A stretch of DNA of 64,000 nt from Citrobacter sp. Cu233 (GTDB lineage Bacteria; Pseudomonadota; Gammaproteobacteria; Enterobacterales; Enterobacteriaceae): contig NZ_JAOWIF010000033.1 in the NCBI RefSeq assembly GCF_030332225.1, positions 186,001 to 250,000 of the forward strand. Reading direction: 5' to 3'. Both the position numbers and the translations under genes were made by a program. Shown here piece by piece: positions 40,339 through 51,809 of the stretch; positions within the stretch are counted from its first letter, which is position 1; each line of letters opens with the position of its first letter. Under the pieces are notes generated by a model. It did no database searches. It saw only the letters and a list, made by a program, of their open reading frames with translations, and had not been told where the DNA came from.

Positions 40339-42042
40339 TTAAAACAGGAAATAGCGTTGCGCCATCGGCAACACATCTGCCGGTTCGCTGGTGATAAGTT
40401 CGCCATCAATACGCACCTCGTAGGTTTGGGCATCGACGGTGATATTGGGCTGTAGGCTGTTGTGGATCATGTCGGCTTTTTTCACCGTCCGGCAGCCCTT
40501 AACGACAGCGATGGCACTTTGCAGATTGAGCTGTAGCGGGAGGTTTAGCGCATCAGCAGCCTGAGAGATAAATGTCAGACGACTGTGATGCCGCGCCGCG
40601 CCGAGCGCGCCAAACATCATGCGGTAATGCACCGGCTGCGGAGTCGGGATCGAGGCATTGATATCGCCCATCGGCGCACAGGCAATCATCCCGCCCTTAA
40701 CGATCGTTGCCGGTTTTACACCAAAGAATGCCGGTGACCACAGCACCAGGTCAGCCAGTTTACCAACCTCAATGGAACCGACTTCGTGGGCGATACCGTG
40801 GGTCAGCGCCGGGTTGATGGTGTATTTGGCGATATAGCGTTTAACGCGTTGGTTATCGTTATCGCCGGTTTCTTCCGCCAGCGGACCGCGCTGTACCTTC
40901 ATGCGGTGCGCCACTTGCCAGGTACGCAGGATCACTTCTCCCACGCGTCCCATGGCCTGAGAATCCGATGAGGTCAGGGAAAATGCGCCAATATCGTGCA
41001 GCACATCTTCGGCGGCGATCGTTTCCCGACGAATACGCGATTCGGCAAAAGCTACGTCCTCGGCGATATCCGGGTCGAGGTGGTGACAGACCATTAACAT
41101 ATCGAGGTGCTCGTCGATGGTGTTGACGGTGTAAGGCAGCGTTGGGTTGGTAGAAGAGGGCAGTATATTCGCGTGTGCGCAGGCGGTGATGATGTCCGGC
41201 GCATGGCCACCACCTGCCCCTTCGGTGTGGAAGGTATGAATAGTGCGATTGCCAATTGCCGCCAGCGTATCTTCGACGAAGCCAGACTCATTCAGCGTGT
41301 CGCTGTGCAGCGCGACCTGAATGTCCATTTCATCAGCGACGGTCAGTGCGCAGTCGATAGCCGCCGGGGTGGCACCCCAGTCTTCGTGGATCTTAAGGCC
41401 AATCGCCCCTGCAGCGACTTGTTCGCGTAACGTGTCGGGATTCGAACCATTGCCCTTGCCCAACAGACCGATATTGACCGGCAGCGCGTCAGCCGCCTGG
41501 AGCATACGGGCGATATACCATGGGCCTGGCGTACAGGTGGTGGCATGGGTTCCTGCTGCCGGTCCCGTGCCACCGCCGATCATTGTCGTCACGCCAGAGA
41601 CCAGAGCCTCTTGCGCCTGCTGCGGGCAGATCCAGTGAATATGGGTGTCCACACCGCCAGCGGTGACGATCTTACCTTCTCCGGCGATCGCTTCTGTGCC
41701 AACGCCGACAGGGATCGTGACGTCAGGTTGAATATCCGGGTTACCTGCCTTGCCAATGGCGAAGATCCTGCCGTTTTTGATGCCAATATCCGCTTTAACG
41801 ATCCCCCAGTGATCGACGATCAGCGCGTTGGTTATCACCAGATCCACACACGCTTGCGTGCGCATTTGACCCTGCCCCATACCGTCGCGGATCACTTTTC
41901 CGCCGCCGAATTTGACCTCTTCTCCGTAGGTGGTGAAGTCTTTTTCTACTTCGATCCACAATTCCGTATCTGCCAGCCGTACTTTATCGCCGGTTGTCGG
42001 GCCAAACATGTCAACGTAAGCCTGCCGGGACAGTTCATTCAT
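40339..42042 (-). CDS. ureC: Urease alpha subunit
   Basis: Catalytic subunit hydrolysing urea to ammonia and carbamate. With the ATG at 42042 it has 567 residues, as in Klebsiella. Nickel-site features are present: [11 protein letters not shown], the carbamylated lysine in [21 protein letters not shown] and [14 protein letters not shown]; the mobile flap contains the active-site histidine in VCHHLDP. It overlaps ureB by 8 bases. Confidence 0.97.
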   Translation of the reverse strand: MNELSRQAYVDMFGPTTGDKVRLADTELWIEVEKDFTTYGEEVKFGGGKVIRDGMGQGQMRTQACVDLVITNALIVDHWGIVKADIGIKNGRIFAIGKAGNPDIQPDVTIPVGVGTEAIAGEGKIVTAGGVDTHIHWICPQQAQEALVSGVTTMIGGGTGPAAGTHATTCTPGPWYIARMLQAADALPVNIGLLGKGNGSNPDTLREQVAAGAIGLKIHEDWGATPAAIDCALTVADEMDIQVALHSDTLNESGFVEDTLAAIGNRTIHTFHTEGAGGGHAPDIITACAHANILPSSTNPTLPYTVNTIDEHLDMLMVCHHLDPDIAEDVAFAESRIRRETIAAEDVLHDIGAFSLTSSDSQAMGRVGEVILRTWQVAHRMKVQRGPLAEETGDNDNQRVKRYIAKYTINPALTHGIAHEVGSIEVGKLADLVLWSPAFFGVKPATIVKGGMIACAPMGDINASIPTPQPVHYRMMFGALGAARHHSRLTFISQAADALNLPLQLNLQSAIAVVKGCRTVKKADMIHNSLQPNITVDAQTYEVRIDGELITSEPADVLPMAQRYFLF

Positions 42043-42355
42043 TGTCTGCCTCCAGTGCACCCATGACTTCACCGCGAAAACCCACGATCCGCTGTGCACC
42101 GGCCACACGCACCAGTTCGACTTCCCGCTTTTGTCCGGGTTCGAAACGTACTGCGGTACCCGCAGCAATATTCAGGCGAAAACCACGTGCGGACTGACGG
42201 TTAAAATGTAGCGCCGGATTGACTTCGTAAAAGTGATAGTGCGATCCCACCTGGATGGGGCGGTCGCCATGATTTTCCACTACGATCGTGCGGGTTGTCC
42301 GGCCCGAATTGATCGCGATAGTTCCCGTTGAGATCTGATATTCACCAGGGATCAT
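42035..42355 (-). CDS. ureB: Urease beta subunit
   Basis: Structural subunit of the (abc)3 urease. It has 106 residues with the family stretches [29 protein letters not shown] and [17 protein letters not shown]. The 3' end overlaps the ureC start by 8 bases. Confidence 0.96.
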   Translation of the reverse strand: MIPGEYQISTGTIAINSGRTTRTIVVENHGDRPIQVGSHYHFYEVNPALHFNRQSARGFRLNIAAGTAVRFEPGQKREVELVRVAGAQRIVGFRGEVMGALEADNE

Positions 42356-42364
42356 TGCTGCTCC

Positions 42365-42667
42365 TTAAACGATCGGGGTATGGACGGTGACCAGCTTAGA
42401 ACCGTCCGGAAACGTGGCTTCTACCTGAATATCCGGGATCATCTCCGGAACGCCTTCCATCACTTGATCGCGGGTGAGAACGTGGCGACCGTCTTCCATC
42501 AGTGAGGCAACAGTTTTGCCATCGCGCGCACCTTCCATAATAAAAGCGCTAATCAACGCCACTGATTCCGGGTAGTTCAGCTTTAGCCCGCGGGCCAGGC
42601 GCCGCTCCGCCACCAACGCAGCGGTAAACAACAACAGCTTGTCTTTTTCTCGGGGGGTCAGTTCCAT
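42365..42667 (-). CDS. ureA: Urease gamma subunit
   Basis: Small structural subunit of 100 residues, starting [23 protein letters not shown] and containing [22 protein letters not shown]. It lies 9 bp before ureB and 10 bp after ureD. Confidence 0.97.
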   Translation of the reverse strand: MELTPREKDKLLLFTAALVAERRLARGLKLNYPESVALISAFIMEGARDGKTVASLMEDGRHVLTRDQVMEGVPEMIPDIQVEATFPDGSKLVTVHTPIV

Positions 42668-42677
42668 AATGGCTCTC

Positions 42678-43448
42678 TTAGGTTTGCCAGATTCGCGGGA
42701 GTACGGGAGATTTCTGCATAAGCAGTGGGCGTAGGAATTGCCAGATATCGCGCATCACGCGCTGAACGACCAGGTTGTCATCTGCCAGAAAACGTAGCGT
42801 AAGCAACGCGTCGTTAAGCGTGGCTCCGGCGTAATTTCCCAGTGGTGTAAGCCGTTCGCGTACACCTTCCAGCATATTTTCGTTCGCCGGGTAGCACAGC
42901 AGTGTGCCGACCCAGGGATGCCGGGCAATGCTGCTCAAGTCTCCACCTTGCAACTTTAGGCGTTCTACCAGGAGCGGTTGTCCGTCCCGCCATACTTCCA
43001 GACGGTTCTGCAGCGTGCCGTGACTGAACGTTTCCTGCAGTACCGGTCGTCCGAGACACAAGAGATCCCAGGCAAACAGATGACTTTCATGTGTCAGGTG
43101 AAAGACTGACTGGAGAGTGGCATTGGCGCCGGGAAAGAGGATCGTGTCCTGCGGTAGCCACTCCAGTGTGGCGTGTGGGGCGAGGGTAAAATGCTGGCGT
43201 AGCTGCGCCTGCGGTCCACGGCTACGATAGAACTTGCCCGCACCGGGCATTGTTATTAAGGCATGGCTGTGTTCGTTGAGTGAAACGGAAATATGCAACT
43301 CGTCACCGCCGACAATGCCGCCGGGAGGATGAAGTAAATAGAGATGACAGACGTCGTTTTCCGGGTAAAACGGGCGCTGGACTGTTAACGGACCGTGATG
43401 ACGCGACGAGGCAAGCACCGTTTTGTGTGTGGTGCGGGTAAACTGCAA
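42678..43448 (-). CDS. ureD: Urease accessory protein UreD, 5' end uncertain
   Basis: Scaffold of the UreD-UreF-UreG activation complex. The visible part has 256 residues, including [46 protein letters not shown] and CQRVMRD-like [14 protein letters not shown]. Homology continues upstream of 43448 in the same frame (GWQAELD, as in Klebsiella UreD), yet no ATG or GTG occurs before the in-frame stop at 43572-43574. The TTG at 43448 is therefore a minimal start; a CTG or a frameshift are alternatives. It is the first gene of the cluster. Confidence 0.8.
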   Translation of the reverse strand: MQFTRTTHKTVLASSRHHGPLTVQRPFYPENDVCHLYLLHPPGGIVGGDELHISVSLNEHSHALITMPGAGKFYRSRGPQAQLRQHFTLAPHATLEWLPQDTILFPGANATLQSVFHLTHESHLFAWDLLCLGRPVLQETFSHGTLQNRLEVWRDGQPLLVERLKLQGGDLSSIARHPWVGTLLCYPANENMLEGVRERLTPLGNYAGATLNDALLTLRFLADDNLVVQRVMRDIWQFLRPLLMQKSPVLPRIWQT

Positions 43449-43624
43449 ATCCAGTTCGGCCTGCCAGCCCCGTGTATGTGTCTCGTGCGCAACGGTATCC
43501 AGAGCGTTTCCCTTATCGGCATGAGGGTATTTGTGTACAAAAAAGTATGCCTCAGCACAGTGGGAAAAGGGTCATATGAGAAGCTTATGGAAAAAGGGGC
43601 GGCAATACGCCGCCCCAGTGGGGT

Positions 43625-45088
43625 TTACAGTAAAACGAGGGGCATCCAGACCAGGCCGGTTATCACCAGCAGCACGAGGAAGATCAGGCCAAAAATGGCA
43701 CCTAATCGCCAGTAATCTACCGTTGGCAAATAGCCGCTACCGTAGTAGATAGGGCTTGGGCCGGTTGCATAGGGGGTCAGAATGCTGCCCAGACCAATCG
43801 CCGCCCCCACCATCAGGCAGAAGACTGGCAGTGGGATAGCGGGCATCGCCAGAGCGGCGGCAATCATCATCGGCGCCAGTGCCGAGGTGTATGCCGTGGC
43901 GCTGGCAAAGAAGTAGCGCAGCAGATAAAACACCACGATCAGTGCCACCATCACCATCATTGGCGAGTAACCGCTTAGCCCGTTTGCCAGCAGCTTGCCA
44001 AACCAGGTGATAAAGCCGGTGTTATTGAGTCCAGTGGCGAGCGTTATCAGTGAGGCCAGCCAGAAAAAGACGTTCCACGCGGCTTTATTACTGACGATGT
44101 CATCCCAACTGATGATGCGCAGCACCAGCATTAGTGCCACCACGCTGTAACCGACCATCGCGGCATCGATATAGTCACCGCCGAAGATCCACAGCACCAG
44201 CGCGCCAACCATCAGCACCAGCATCTTTTTCTCACGCGCGCACAGCGGTCCCATTGCTTTTAGCTCGGTGTCTGCCCAGCGCGGTACCTGGTCGCCGGAT
44301 TTCAGTACCGGCGGGTACAACACGTATGCCAGCCAGGGCACGATCAACACCAGCAAAATACTCAGCGGCAGCATCCCTAAGAACCAGTCTCCCCAGCTTA
44401 GCGCCGTGTGAGATGCACCTTTCATCAGACCGATTAGCAGCAGGTTTGGTGCCATCGCCGTTAAGAAAATAGCGCTGGTAACGCAATCAGCGACAATCCC
44501 CATCCACATAATGTAAGAGCCGATGGAGCGGGCGCTGGGATCATTGGGCTGTGAGTTATACAGCGGCGGCAGGTTGCGGATGATCGGGTAGATAATCCCG
44601 GCGCCACGCGCAGAGTTGGAGGGCGTGACAGGAGCAAGGATCAGTTCAGAGAACATCACCGCGTAGCCGAGAAACAACGTACGGTGCCCCATCTTTTTCA
44701 CCAACATCAGCGCGATACGTCGACCAAGTCCGGTTTTCTCATAGCCGGTGCCAAACATAAAAGCAGCGAAGATCAGCCAGATAACCGAGTTAGAAAAACC
44801 CGATACCGCCCATGACAGCGATTTGGCGGTATATTTAAAACCGTCCTGCGCGAGTTGTTCAGGGCTAAACAGGATCCACGGCGACAGTACAGCGATAATC
44901 GAAATACCTATCATCGCGACGACCGCCCCCGGAACAGGTTCCAGAATGAGCCCCACAATCACGCCGGTAAAGACGGCAAAATAGAGCCAGGTGTGGCTCT
45001 CAAGACCGGTGGGAACGGGCAGAACAGCAATAATGGCGATAACCACCAGCGGAGCCAGGTATCGCCACCAACCAGCTAAAGGTGCCAT
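43625..45088 (-). CDS. ttdT: L-tartrate/succinate antiporter
   Basis: Inner-membrane DASS-family carrier that imports L-tartrate in exchange for succinate during anaerobic growth. The 487-residue protein has about twelve hydrophobic segments and the family stretches SNSVIWLIFAAFMFGTGYEKTGLG, LAPVTPSNSARGAGIIYPI and GSILTPYATGPSPIYYGSGYL. It follows ttdB after 50 bp. In E. coli tsaD is the next gene; here the urease cluster intervenes. Confidence 0.95.
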   Translation of the reverse strand: MAPLAGWWRYLAPLVVIAIIAVLPVPTGLESHTWLYFAVFTGVIVGLILEPVPGAVVAMIGISIIAVLSPWILFSPEQLAQDGFKYTAKSLSWAVSGFSNSVIWLIFAAFMFGTGYEKTGLGRRIALMLVKKMGHRTLFLGYAVMFSELILAPVTPSNSARGAGIIYPIIRNLPPLYNSQPNDPSARSIGSYIMWMGIVADCVTSAIFLTAMAPNLLLIGLMKGASHTALSWGDWFLGMLPLSILLVLIVPWLAYVLYPPVLKSGDQVPRWADTELKAMGPLCAREKKMLVLMVGALVLWIFGGDYIDAAMVGYSVVALMLVLRIISWDDIVSNKAAWNVFFWLASLITLATGLNNTGFITWFGKLLANGLSGYSPMMVMVALIVVFYLLRYFFASATAYTSALAPMMIAAALAMPAIPLPVFCLMVGAAIGLGSILTPYATGPSPIYYGSGYLPTVDYWRLGAIFGLIFLVLLVITGLVWMPLVLL

Positions 45089-45137
45089 TGTTGTATCCCT
45101 GCGAAAGGGGGAGGAGCACAGCGCCCCTCCGGGTGGG

Positions 45138-45743
45138 TTATTTGATGTAGTGCACGTGCTCGCAGATTTCTTCCACGATCGGATCCCGGCGTTCAGCGAA
45201 CAACTTTTTGTTTTCAGCGATCAGGTTATTGCCGTGGGTGTCGATGGAGACAATCAGCGGGCCGAACTCTTTTACCCGGCATACCCACAGAGATTCCGGC
45301 ATGCCCAACTCCGTCCAGTGCACTTCTTCGATCTCTTCAACCTGGGTTGCCGCAACGACTGCACAGCCTGCCGGGAAGATCACGTGCAGCGCTTTGAACT
45401 GTTTGCAGCCTTCTTCCGTCAACGGCCCCATACCGCCTTTACCTACCACCAGTTTCACACCTGTTTGCTCAATGAACTCTTTCTCAAAGGCTTCCATACG
45501 CATGCTGGTGGTTGGGCCAACGGAAACCATCTCCCATTTTTCACCGTTCTTACGTACGATTGGACCTGCATGGAAAATGGCTTTGCCGCTCAGGTCATAC
45601 GGTATCGGGCGCTTAAGTTCGATCAGGCGGCGGTGGCACACGTCGCGACAAGTCACCAGCGTACCGGTCAGGTAAATCACATCGCCAACGCGGATGTCTT
45701 CCAGATCTTCGGCTTTGATCGGGGTTGTCAGGATCTTTTTCAT
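45138..45743 (-). CDS. ttdB: L-tartrate dehydratase beta subunit
   Basis: Small subunit of the [4Fe-4S] class I hydro-lyase that converts L-tartrate to oxaloacetate. It has 201 residues, with [18 protein letters not shown] and [15 protein letters not shown]. The start overlaps the ttdA stop codon by 4 bases (45740-45743), implying coupled translation. Confidence 0.95.
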   Translation of the reverse strand: MKKILTTPIKAEDLEDIRVGDVIYLTGTLVTCRDVCHRRLIELKRPIPYDLSGKAIFHAGPIVRKNGEKWEMVSVGPTTSMRMEAFEKEFIEQTGVKLVVGKGGMGPLTEEGCKQFKALHVIFPAGCAVVAATQVEEIEEVHWTELGMPESLWVCRVKEFGPLIVSIDTHGNNLIAENKKLFAERRDPIVEEICEHVHYIK

Positions 45744-46648
45744 AACGCGCTCCGGGTGTGAGACAGATTTTCGAAGGAGAGGTCAGCATGAACCAGCAGC
45801 GTGCCGCGACGGTGCGCCCAGCAGCCTGTAGAGACGGCGACGCCGATAGTGGAGGGATGGCGTGCGGCAGATTCGATATGTACGCCCATTACGGAGCTAT
45901 TCCCGGTCAACCCTTGCGGGCCAATGCCCAGACGGTTAAGCCCCTCTTCCAGGCGCAGTTCCAGTTCAGCCGCTTTCGGGTTCGGGTGACGTGACCCGAT
46001 AGGACGCAGTACCGCTTTTCGTGACAGCACGGCCGCGGTTTCTACCGAGGTAGCAATACCGACACCGACCAGTACCGGCGGGCAGGCGTTGACCGCCAGC
46101 GTTGAGATATTTTCGAAGACAAATTTCACTACGCCTTCGTAGCCTTCAGAAGGCATTAACACTTTGGAACGTCCCGGTAGCGTACAGCCACCGCCCGCCA
46201 TGTAGACTTCGATTTCTGCATCGTCGCCGTCAGGGATGATATCCCAGGTGACCCATGGCACACCGGTGCCGGTATTTTTACCGGTATTCACTTCGTCAAA
46301 AATCTCGACCGCGTTATGACGTAGCGGCGCTTTGACGGTCGCGTCCTCAACGGCTTGTTTCAAAATGCTTTGCAGTTCGCCCAGCAGCGGAAAGCGGGAG
46401 CCGACCTTGACAAAGAACATGATTTCGCCGGTGTCCTGACAGGCCGGGCGGTTCAGGTCGATAGCCTTCTGCATGTTGTCAAACATGGTGTGGTAAATGA
46501 TTTTACCCATTGGTGACGTTTCACCTTCGCGTAGCTGTTTTAATTTATCTACGACGTCGTCGGGCATGCGGGTAGAAATCATGGCGGTAAAATTCGCGAC
46601 AATGCTAGTCAGCGTGTTTATCGCATTTTGGTTATTTTGCTTGCTCAT
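45740..46648 (-). CDS. ttdA: L-tartrate dehydratase alpha subunit
   Basis: Large subunit carrying the iron-sulfur cluster. With the ATG at 46648, preceded by GGAG, it has 302 residues, close to E. coli. Family features are [40 protein letters not shown] and [14 protein letters not shown], each with a conserved cysteine available for the cluster. First gene of ttdABT; divergent from ttdR. Confidence 0.95.
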   Translation of the reverse strand: MSKQNNQNAINTLTSIVANFTAMISTRMPDDVVDKLKQLREGETSPMGKIIYHTMFDNMQKAIDLNRPACQDTGEIMFFVKVGSRFPLLGELQSILKQAVEDATVKAPLRHNAVEIFDEVNTGKNTGTGVPWVTWDIIPDGDDAEIEVYMAGGGCTLPGRSKVLMPSEGYEGVVKFVFENISTLAVNACPPVLVGVGIATSVETAAVLSRKAVLRPIGSRHPNPKAAELELRLEEGLNRLGIGPQGLTGNSSVMGVHIESAARHPSTIGVAVSTGCWAHRRGTLLVHADLSFENLSHTRSAL

Positions 46649-46861
46649 TATGCTAACTCCAGTTCTTTTATTTATCTGGAAATAAATTCTCCGGCACAAA
46701 CTACCACTAAAAATGTGGCTTTATATTATTTGCCACTGTGAATATCCAATTAACAGTTCGTGAATGATGTCCAGATAAGGCAATAAAAATTGCGCAAGGG
46801 CAGGGTTTAATTCGTATCAGAGAATTACACTGCGGTTAACAACATCACGGATATACTGAAC

Positions 46862-47803
46862 ATGCTGAACACTTATCCCCTGGCGAAAGACCTGCAGGTG
46901 CTGGTTGAGATTGTTCATAGTGGCAGCTTTAGCGCAGCCGCCGCGACGCTTGGACAAACGCCTGCGTTTGTGACAAAACGCATTCAGATCCTCGAATCTA
47001 CGCTGAGCACGACACTGCTTAGCCGCTCTGCACGCGGCGTGGTATTAACGGAAAGCGGGCAACGCTGTTATGAACATGCGCTGGAGATCCTTGCCCGTTA
47101 TCAGCATCTGGTGGATGATGTCACACAAATCAAAACGCGTCCGGAAGGGATGATTCGTATCGGCTGTAGCTTTGGATTTGGGCGTAGTTATATTGCTCCT
47201 GCTATTACCGAATTGATGCACAGCTATCCTGAATTACAGGTGCATTTTGAGCTTTACGATCGGCAAATTGATTTAGCTCAGGATAATATCGATCTGGATA
47301 TTCGGATTAATGATGATATTCCTGATTATTATATTGCGCATTTGTTAACGAAAAACAAAAGAATATTGTGTGCCGCACCGATATATTTACAAAAATATGG
47401 CCTGCCGATGACGTTACAGGAATTAAGCCATCACGATTGCCTGGTAACGAAAGAGCGCGATATGACCCACGGGGTATGGGAGCTCGACAATGGTCAGGAG
47501 AAAAAAACGGTTAAGGTAGCAGGGCACCTCTCGTCCAACAGCGGTGAGATAGTGCTGCAGTGGGCGCTGCAAGGAAAGGGGATTATGTTACGCTCCGAAT
47601 GGGATGTGCAGCCGTTTCTGCGCAGCGGCGAGCTGGTTCGCGTACTGCCAGACTACGCGCAGAGCGCCAACATTTGGGCGGTTTATAAGGAGCCGCTGTA
47701 TCGCAGCGTTAAGTTACGCGTGTGCGTGGAGTTTCTGGCAACGTGGTGTCAGCACAGATTGGGGAAGCCTGTTGAGGGGTATCAGATTCCACAAGCCGGA
47801 TAA
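46862..47803 (+). CDS. ttdR: LysR-family activator of ttdABT
   Basis: A 313-residue LysR activator of L-tartrate fermentation, acting from the divergent promoter region shared with ttdA (213 bp). The DNA-binding helix is [21 protein letters not shown]; the effector domain has [14 protein letters not shown] and LRSEWDV. A REP palindrome begins inside its last codons. It is clearly related to the LysR encoded at 30970. Confidence 0.94.
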   Translation: MLNTYPLAKDLQVLVEIVHSGSFSAAAATLGQTPAFVTKRIQILESTLSTTLLSRSARGVVLTESGQRCYEHALEILARYQHLVDDVTQIKTRPEGMIRIGCSFGFGRSYIAPAITELMHSYPELQVHFELYDRQIDLAQDNIDLDIRINDDIPDYYIAHLLTKNKRILCAAPIYLQKYGLPMTLQELSHHDCLVTKERDMTHGVWELDNGQEKKTVKVAGHLSSNSGEIVLQWALQGKGIMLRSEWDVQPFLRSGELVRVLPDYAQSANIWAVYKEPLYRSVKLRVCVEFLATWCQHRLGKPVEGYQIPQAG

Positions 47804-47828
47804 GACGCGCTAGCGTCGCCATCCGGCA
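47795..47828. repeat. REP element overlapping the ttdR stop
   Basis: GCCGGATAAGACG...CGTCGCCATCCGGC is a standard REP palindrome. The ttdR stop codon (47801-47803) lies inside its left arm, so the repeat supplies the last residues and the mRNA end. It separates convergent ttdR and plsY. Confidence 0.85.
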
Positions 47829-47834
47829 AGAAAA

Positions 47835-48452
47835 TCACTCAGGGTCTTTTTCGCGCTTTTTCTTTAGCTTGGTCCAGATTTTTGTCTCCTGACGACGCCA
47901 CAGACGCTGGATGTTGTCATGGTGACGCAGCAGAATTAAGCATGACAGCATGGAGACCGGGAAGGTGAACTGAGGGTTGAACCACCAGACGTAGAACGGC
48001 GCAATCAGCGCGCTGACGATAGCGCCTAATGATGAATAGCCGCTCAGCAGGACGGTTAGCAGCCAGGTACCGGCCATTACGCCAGTAAGATCCCAGCCAA
48101 TCGGCGCAATCGCGCCAAAGGCGGTGGCTACGCCTTTTCCACCTTTAAAACCGAAAAATATCGGCCAAATATGCCCCAGGCAGGCTGCGATAGCGATCAA
48201 TCCCAACCAGAAGGGGCTGACGCCTAGCGCGTATGCCCCCCAGACGGGTAACATACCTTTCAGGACGTCGAAAATCAGCACGGCGACGGCGGCCCCTTTG
48301 CCTCCAATTCGCAGCACGTTTGTCGCGCCCGGATTCCCAGAGCCGCTTGCACGCGGGTCCGGCAATCCAGCGAGGCGGCATACCAGAATGGCACTGGAAA
48401 TTGAGCCGCAGAGGTACGCGAAGATGATCATTCCAGGCGCGATTGCACTCAT
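47835..48452 (-). CDS. plsY: Acyl-phosphate glycerol-3-phosphate acyltransferase
   Basis: Polytopic inner-membrane enzyme that adds the first acyl chain to glycerol 3-phosphate from acyl phosphate. With the ATG at 48452 it has 205 residues, as in E. coli. The three catalytic loops are visible: [27 protein letters not shown] and RHHDNIQRL. It is divergent from folB. Confidence 0.95.
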   Translation of the reverse strand: MSAIAPGMIIFAYLCGSISSAILVCRLAGLPDPRASGSGNPGATNVLRIGGKGAAVAVLIFDVLKGMLPVWGAYALGVSPFWLGLIAIAACLGHIWPIFFGFKGGKGVATAFGAIAPIGWDLTGVMAGTWLLTVLLSGYSSLGAIVSALIAPFYVWWFNPQFTFPVSMLSCLILLRHHDNIQRLWRRQETKIWTKLKKKREKDPE

Positions 48453-48558
48453 AAGCTGTTCCGTTTTGAAAATGTCGTGTAAAACGCTACTTCTGTGGAT
48501 AATACGCATATTTCGCCGGAAGTGGTATCCGGGTTAGCCAAAAAGCAGGCAGGTCGTG

Positions 48559-48927
48559 ATGGATATTGTATTTATAGAGCAACTTTCAGTAATCACCACT
48601 ATCGGTGTTTATGACTGGGAACAAACTATCGAACAAAAACTGGTGTTCGATATCGAAATGGCATGGGATAACCGTAAATCTGCCAAAAGTGATGATGTCG
48701 CTGATTGCCTGAGCTATGCTGATATTGCTCAAACAGTTGTTAATCATGTGGAAGGTGGGCGTTTTGCGCTGGTTGAACGTGTGGCGGAAGAGGTGGCGGA
48801 TCTCCTGCTTAGCCGCTTTAATTCCCCGTGGGTACGCATCAAGCTCAGCAAGCCTGGGGCGGTAGCCAGGGCGGCAAACGTCGGCGTTATCATCGAGCGT
48901 GGCAATAATCTGAAAGAAAATAATTAA
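48559..48927 (+). CDS. folB: Dihydroneopterin aldolase
   Basis: Folate-pathway enzyme splitting 7,8-dihydroneopterin into 6-hydroxymethyl-7,8-dihydropterin and glycolaldehyde. It has 122 residues from the ATG at 48559 (a GTG directly before it is in frame). Family motifs: IGVYDWEQ with the substrate-binding region, and IKLSKPGAVARAANVGV with the catalytic lysine. Confidence 0.95.
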   Translation: MDIVFIEQLSVITTIGVYDWEQTIEQKLVFDIEMAWDNRKSAKSDDVADCLSYADIAQTVVNHVEGGRFALVERVAEEVADLLLSRFNSPWVRIKLSKPGAVARAANVGVIIERGNNLKENN

Positions 48928-49017
48928 CTTAATAATATTTAAACCAAACAGGTATAAAAGAGTCCTGACGTCGGCTCTTTTTTGCCGTGCTTTTTCTCTT
49001 TCGTTAGGGGTTTATTG

Positions 49018-49836
49018 ATGAGTGATATGCACTCGCTGCTGGTAGCGGCAATTTTGGGTGTGGTCGAAGGGCTGACGGAGTTCCTACCCGTTTCCAGTAC
49101 CGGCCATATGATAATTGTTGGCCACCTGTTAGGTTTTGAGGGCGATACCGCAAAAACGTTTGAAGTCGTGATCCAACTGGGTTCCATTCTGGCGGTCGTG
49201 GTGATGTTCTGGCGACGTCTGTTTGGTTTAATTGGCATTCACTTTGGTAAGACCCCGCATGAAGGCTCTGGTAAAGGGCGACTGACCCTCGGGCATATCC
49301 TGTTAGGGATGATCCCGGCGGTGGTACTGGGATTGATTTTTCACGATACTATCAAGTCACTGTTTAACCCGGTCAACGTGATGTATGCGCTGGTGGTGGG
49401 GGGCGTGCTGCTGATTGCCGCAGAATGCCTGAAACCAAAAGAGCCGCGTGCGCCGGGGCTGGATGATATGACTTACCGCCAGGCGTTTATGATTGGTTGC
49501 TTCCAGTGTCTGGCGTTGTGGCCGGGTTTTTCACGCTCCGGGGCGACCATTTCCGGCGGTATGCTGATGGGGGTGAGCCGCTATGCGGCATCTGAATTCT
49601 CATTCCTGCTGGCGGTACCGATGATGATGGGCGCGACGGCGCTGGATCTCTACAAGAGCTGGTCGTTTCTCAGCGCATCAGATATCCCGATGTTTGCCGT
49701 CGGTTTCGTGACGGCGTTTATCGTGGCGCTGGTAGCGATCAAAACCTTCCTGCAATTGATTAAACGGATCTCGTTTATTCCCTTTGCGATTTACCGCTTT
49801 ATTGTTGCTGCCGCGGTTTACGTCGTGTTCTTCTGA
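49018..49836 (+). CDS. uppP: Undecaprenyl-diphosphatase
   Basis: Inner-membrane enzyme (BacA) that recycles undecaprenyl diphosphate for wall synthesis; extra copies confer bacitracin resistance. With the ATG at 49018 it has 272 residues. The active-site segments [15 protein letters not shown] and [13 protein letters not shown] are intact. It follows folB after about 90 bp, with a REP element after it. Confidence 0.95.
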   Translation: MSDMHSLLVAAILGVVEGLTEFLPVSSTGHMIIVGHLLGFEGDTAKTFEVVIQLGSILAVVVMFWRRLFGLIGIHFGKTPHEGSGKGRLTLGHILLGMIPAVVLGLIFHDTIKSLFNPVNVMYALVVGGVLLIAAECLKPKEPRAPGLDDMTYRQAFMIGCFQCLALWPGFSRSGATISGGMLMGVSRYAASEFSFLLAVPMMMGATALDLYKSWSFLSASDIPMFAVGFVTAFIVALVAIKTFLQLIKRISFIPFAIYRFIVAAAVYVVFF

Positions 49837-49850
49837 TTACTTACTGTGGT

Positions 49851-49880
49851 GCCGGATGGCGGCGTTCCGCCTTATCCGGC
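49851..49880. repeat. REP element between uppP and cca
   Basis: GCCGGATGGCGGCG and CGCCTTATCCGGC form a standard REP palindrome 14 bases after the uppP stop, between convergent genes. Confidence 0.85.
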
Positions 49881-49890
49881 AACGCATTGT

Positions 49891-51126
49891 CTATGCTTTC
49901 GGGCAACGCTGCTCCTTCCAACTGGCCACTGCTGCAATGCGACGTCGGGTCAGTTCCTCGCGAATTGCCGGTCCTTTAAAACCAGCCTCGACAACCTCTT
50001 TTGTGGGTACCGCTTGTGCAACCTGCCAGGCTTCGCGCAGCAATCTGCCCTGCGGATAATCTGCTGCTTCAAAACCCGTTCGACCACGTACGTCGGCCTC
50101 GCTGGTCAGGGCGATTTGTTCCACACGTTGTGGTTTACGCCAGGCATCAATGGAATCAAACAGCTTCACGATGGTTTTGGGCTGCAGGAGCGGGAAGGTG
50201 TGAATCAGATCGTGAAATTCGGCTACCAGTTTGGCTAAGTCGCGGATGTCATTAGGCACGCGCATGCGTTGGCACAGTTGTTCTACCAGCTTAACGCCTG
50301 CCGGGCCGTGACCATGGTGGCGCGGCCAGAGTGCTTTGGGTGTCAATGCTTTACCGAGATCGTGACACAGCGTGGCGAAACGCACGTCGATCTCCGGGCT
50401 TAACATGGCCGCCATCGACAGCGTCATCAGCGTGTGAATGCCGGTGTCGATTTCCGGATGCCATTGTGCGGGGGCTGGAACGCCAAACAGAGCATCTACT
50501 TCCGGGAACAGCACGCACAGGGCATCGCAATCGCGCAGGACCTGGAAAAATACCTGCGGATTACGGGTGGTTAAGGCGCTTTCTGTCTCTTTCCACACGC
50601 GTTCTGGTGTCAGGTGTTCCAGCTCTCCAGTGGCGGCCATGTTGCGCATCAGCATCATGGTTTCATCAGCAACACGAAAGCCAAGGTGTGCATAGCGGGC
50701 AGCAAAACGCGCCACGCGCAGGACGCGCAGCGGATCTTCACTAAAAGCAGGGGATACATGACGCAACAAACGATTTTCCAGATCGCCACGACCGTTATAC
50801 GGATCGATAATCTCTCCGTCGTCGTCACGGGCCAACGCGTTGATCGTCAGATCCCGGCGCTGTAGATCGGCTTCCAGCGAAACGTCCGGCGCGGCATAAC
50901 AGGTGAATCCAGTGTAACCTGAGCCCGATTTTCGTTCGGTGCGCGCCAGCGCATACTCTTCCCGGGTGCGTGGGTGGAGAAACACGGGGAAATCGCGACC
51001 GACCTGCTGATAGCCCGCGTCAAGCATCTCCTGCGGCGTGGCGCCGACAACGACCCAATCTTTATCTTTAATCGGTAGCCCTAATAACGCATCCCGAACA
51101 GCACCACCGACCAGATAAATCTTCAC
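49891..51126 (-). CDS. cca: Multifunctional CCA tRNA nucleotidyltransferase
   Basis: Adds or repairs the CCA end of tRNAs. The 411-residue protein has the nucleotidyltransferase start [13 protein letters not shown], the metal-binding DKDW (D21, D23), the [10 protein letters not shown] motif and a C-terminal HD phosphohydrolase domain ([12 protein letters not shown]). One residue differs in length from E. coli. Confidence 0.96.
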   Translation of the reverse strand: MKIYLVGGAVRDALLGLPIKDKDWVVVGATPQEMLDAGYQQVGRDFPVFLHPRTREEYALARTERKSGSGYTGFTCYAAPDVSLEADLQRRDLTINALARDDDGEIIDPYNGRGDLENRLLRHVSPAFSEDPLRVLRVARFAARYAHLGFRVADETMMLMRNMAATGELEHLTPERVWKETESALTTRNPQVFFQVLRDCDALCVLFPEVDALFGVPAPAQWHPEIDTGIHTLMTLSMAAMLSPEIDVRFATLCHDLGKALTPKALWPRHHGHGPAGVKLVEQLCQRMRVPNDIRDLAKLVAEFHDLIHTFPLLQPKTIVKLFDSIDAWRKPQRVEQIALTSEADVRGRTGFEAADYPQGRLLREAWQVAQAVPTKEVVEAGFKGPAIREELTRRRIAAVASWKEQRCPKA

Positions 51127-51188
51127 GCCACTTTCCTTTTGAAAAACAGTATTCCTTAATCATATGTCAGTGTGACAGAGAAGGCGAT

Positions 51189-51809
51189 TCAGTTCATCCA
51201 GCGATCTTTGCGCTTCCGGCTCGGGATCATGTGTGGCAGAACCAGACCGAGAAGCAGGCCGAGTCCGAGCACGCCGCCGCCATACATGAACCATTGCATG
51301 ATGATAGTACGTTGCTTGTCATCAAGCTGCAGGTTAGCGGCGCTGACTTTCTTTTGCGCCACAATAAGCTCGTTCTTCAGCTTCTGGTTTTCTTCCTTCA
51401 ACCCGTCGATCACGCTGTCGCTTTGCGATACTTTTTGCTGCATATCGGCGGTGCGTTGATTCCAGGTGGTATCGATATTATTGAGCTTATCGGTCAGTGT
51501 CTTAACCTGGTTTTCCAGGTCGGGTACACGGGTACGCAGGCTTGGCGTACTGTTCAGCTCTTTAAGTGGGATCCACGCGGTACGTCCAGTGCTGTCTTTC
51601 ACCTGGGCGTAGTTGGTGTTGGCGTCAGTCTGTAAAAGCGTTACTTCCTCGCCGGCGTTAACCGTGCCCACGAGGCGATAATTATCTCCCGGACCGCTGC
51701 GGACCCAGGTGTTCAGTTCATCAGAGACATAGCGCTTCTCTTCGGCATGAGAGACTGCAGTGGCGCTAAGTGCGAGTAAAGTTAATCCAATCAGGCGTAA
51801 TTTTGGCAT
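51189..51809 (-). CDS. ygiM: SH3-domain membrane protein YgiM
   Basis: A 206-residue envelope protein with a signal peptide (cleavage after about residue 22, SHAEE), a bacterial SH3 domain (about 25-90; VRSGPGDNYRLVGTVNAGEEVTLL), a coiled coil (about 95-165) and one C-terminal membrane helix (about 172-193; FMYGGGVLGLGLLLGLVLPHM). The topology suggests a periplasmic SH3 head on the inner membrane. Function is not firmly known. Divergent from ygiF. Confidence 0.92.
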   Translation of the reverse strand: MPKLRLIGLTLLALSATAVSHAEEKRYVSDELNTWVRSGPGDNYRLVGTVNAGEEVTLLQTDANTNYAQVKDSTGRTAWIPLKELNSTPSLRTRVPDLENQVKTLTDKLNNIDTTWNQRTADMQQKVSQSDSVIDGLKEENQKLKNELIVAQKKVSAANLQLDDKQRTIIMQWFMYGGGVLGLGLLLGLVLPHMIPSRKRKDRWMN

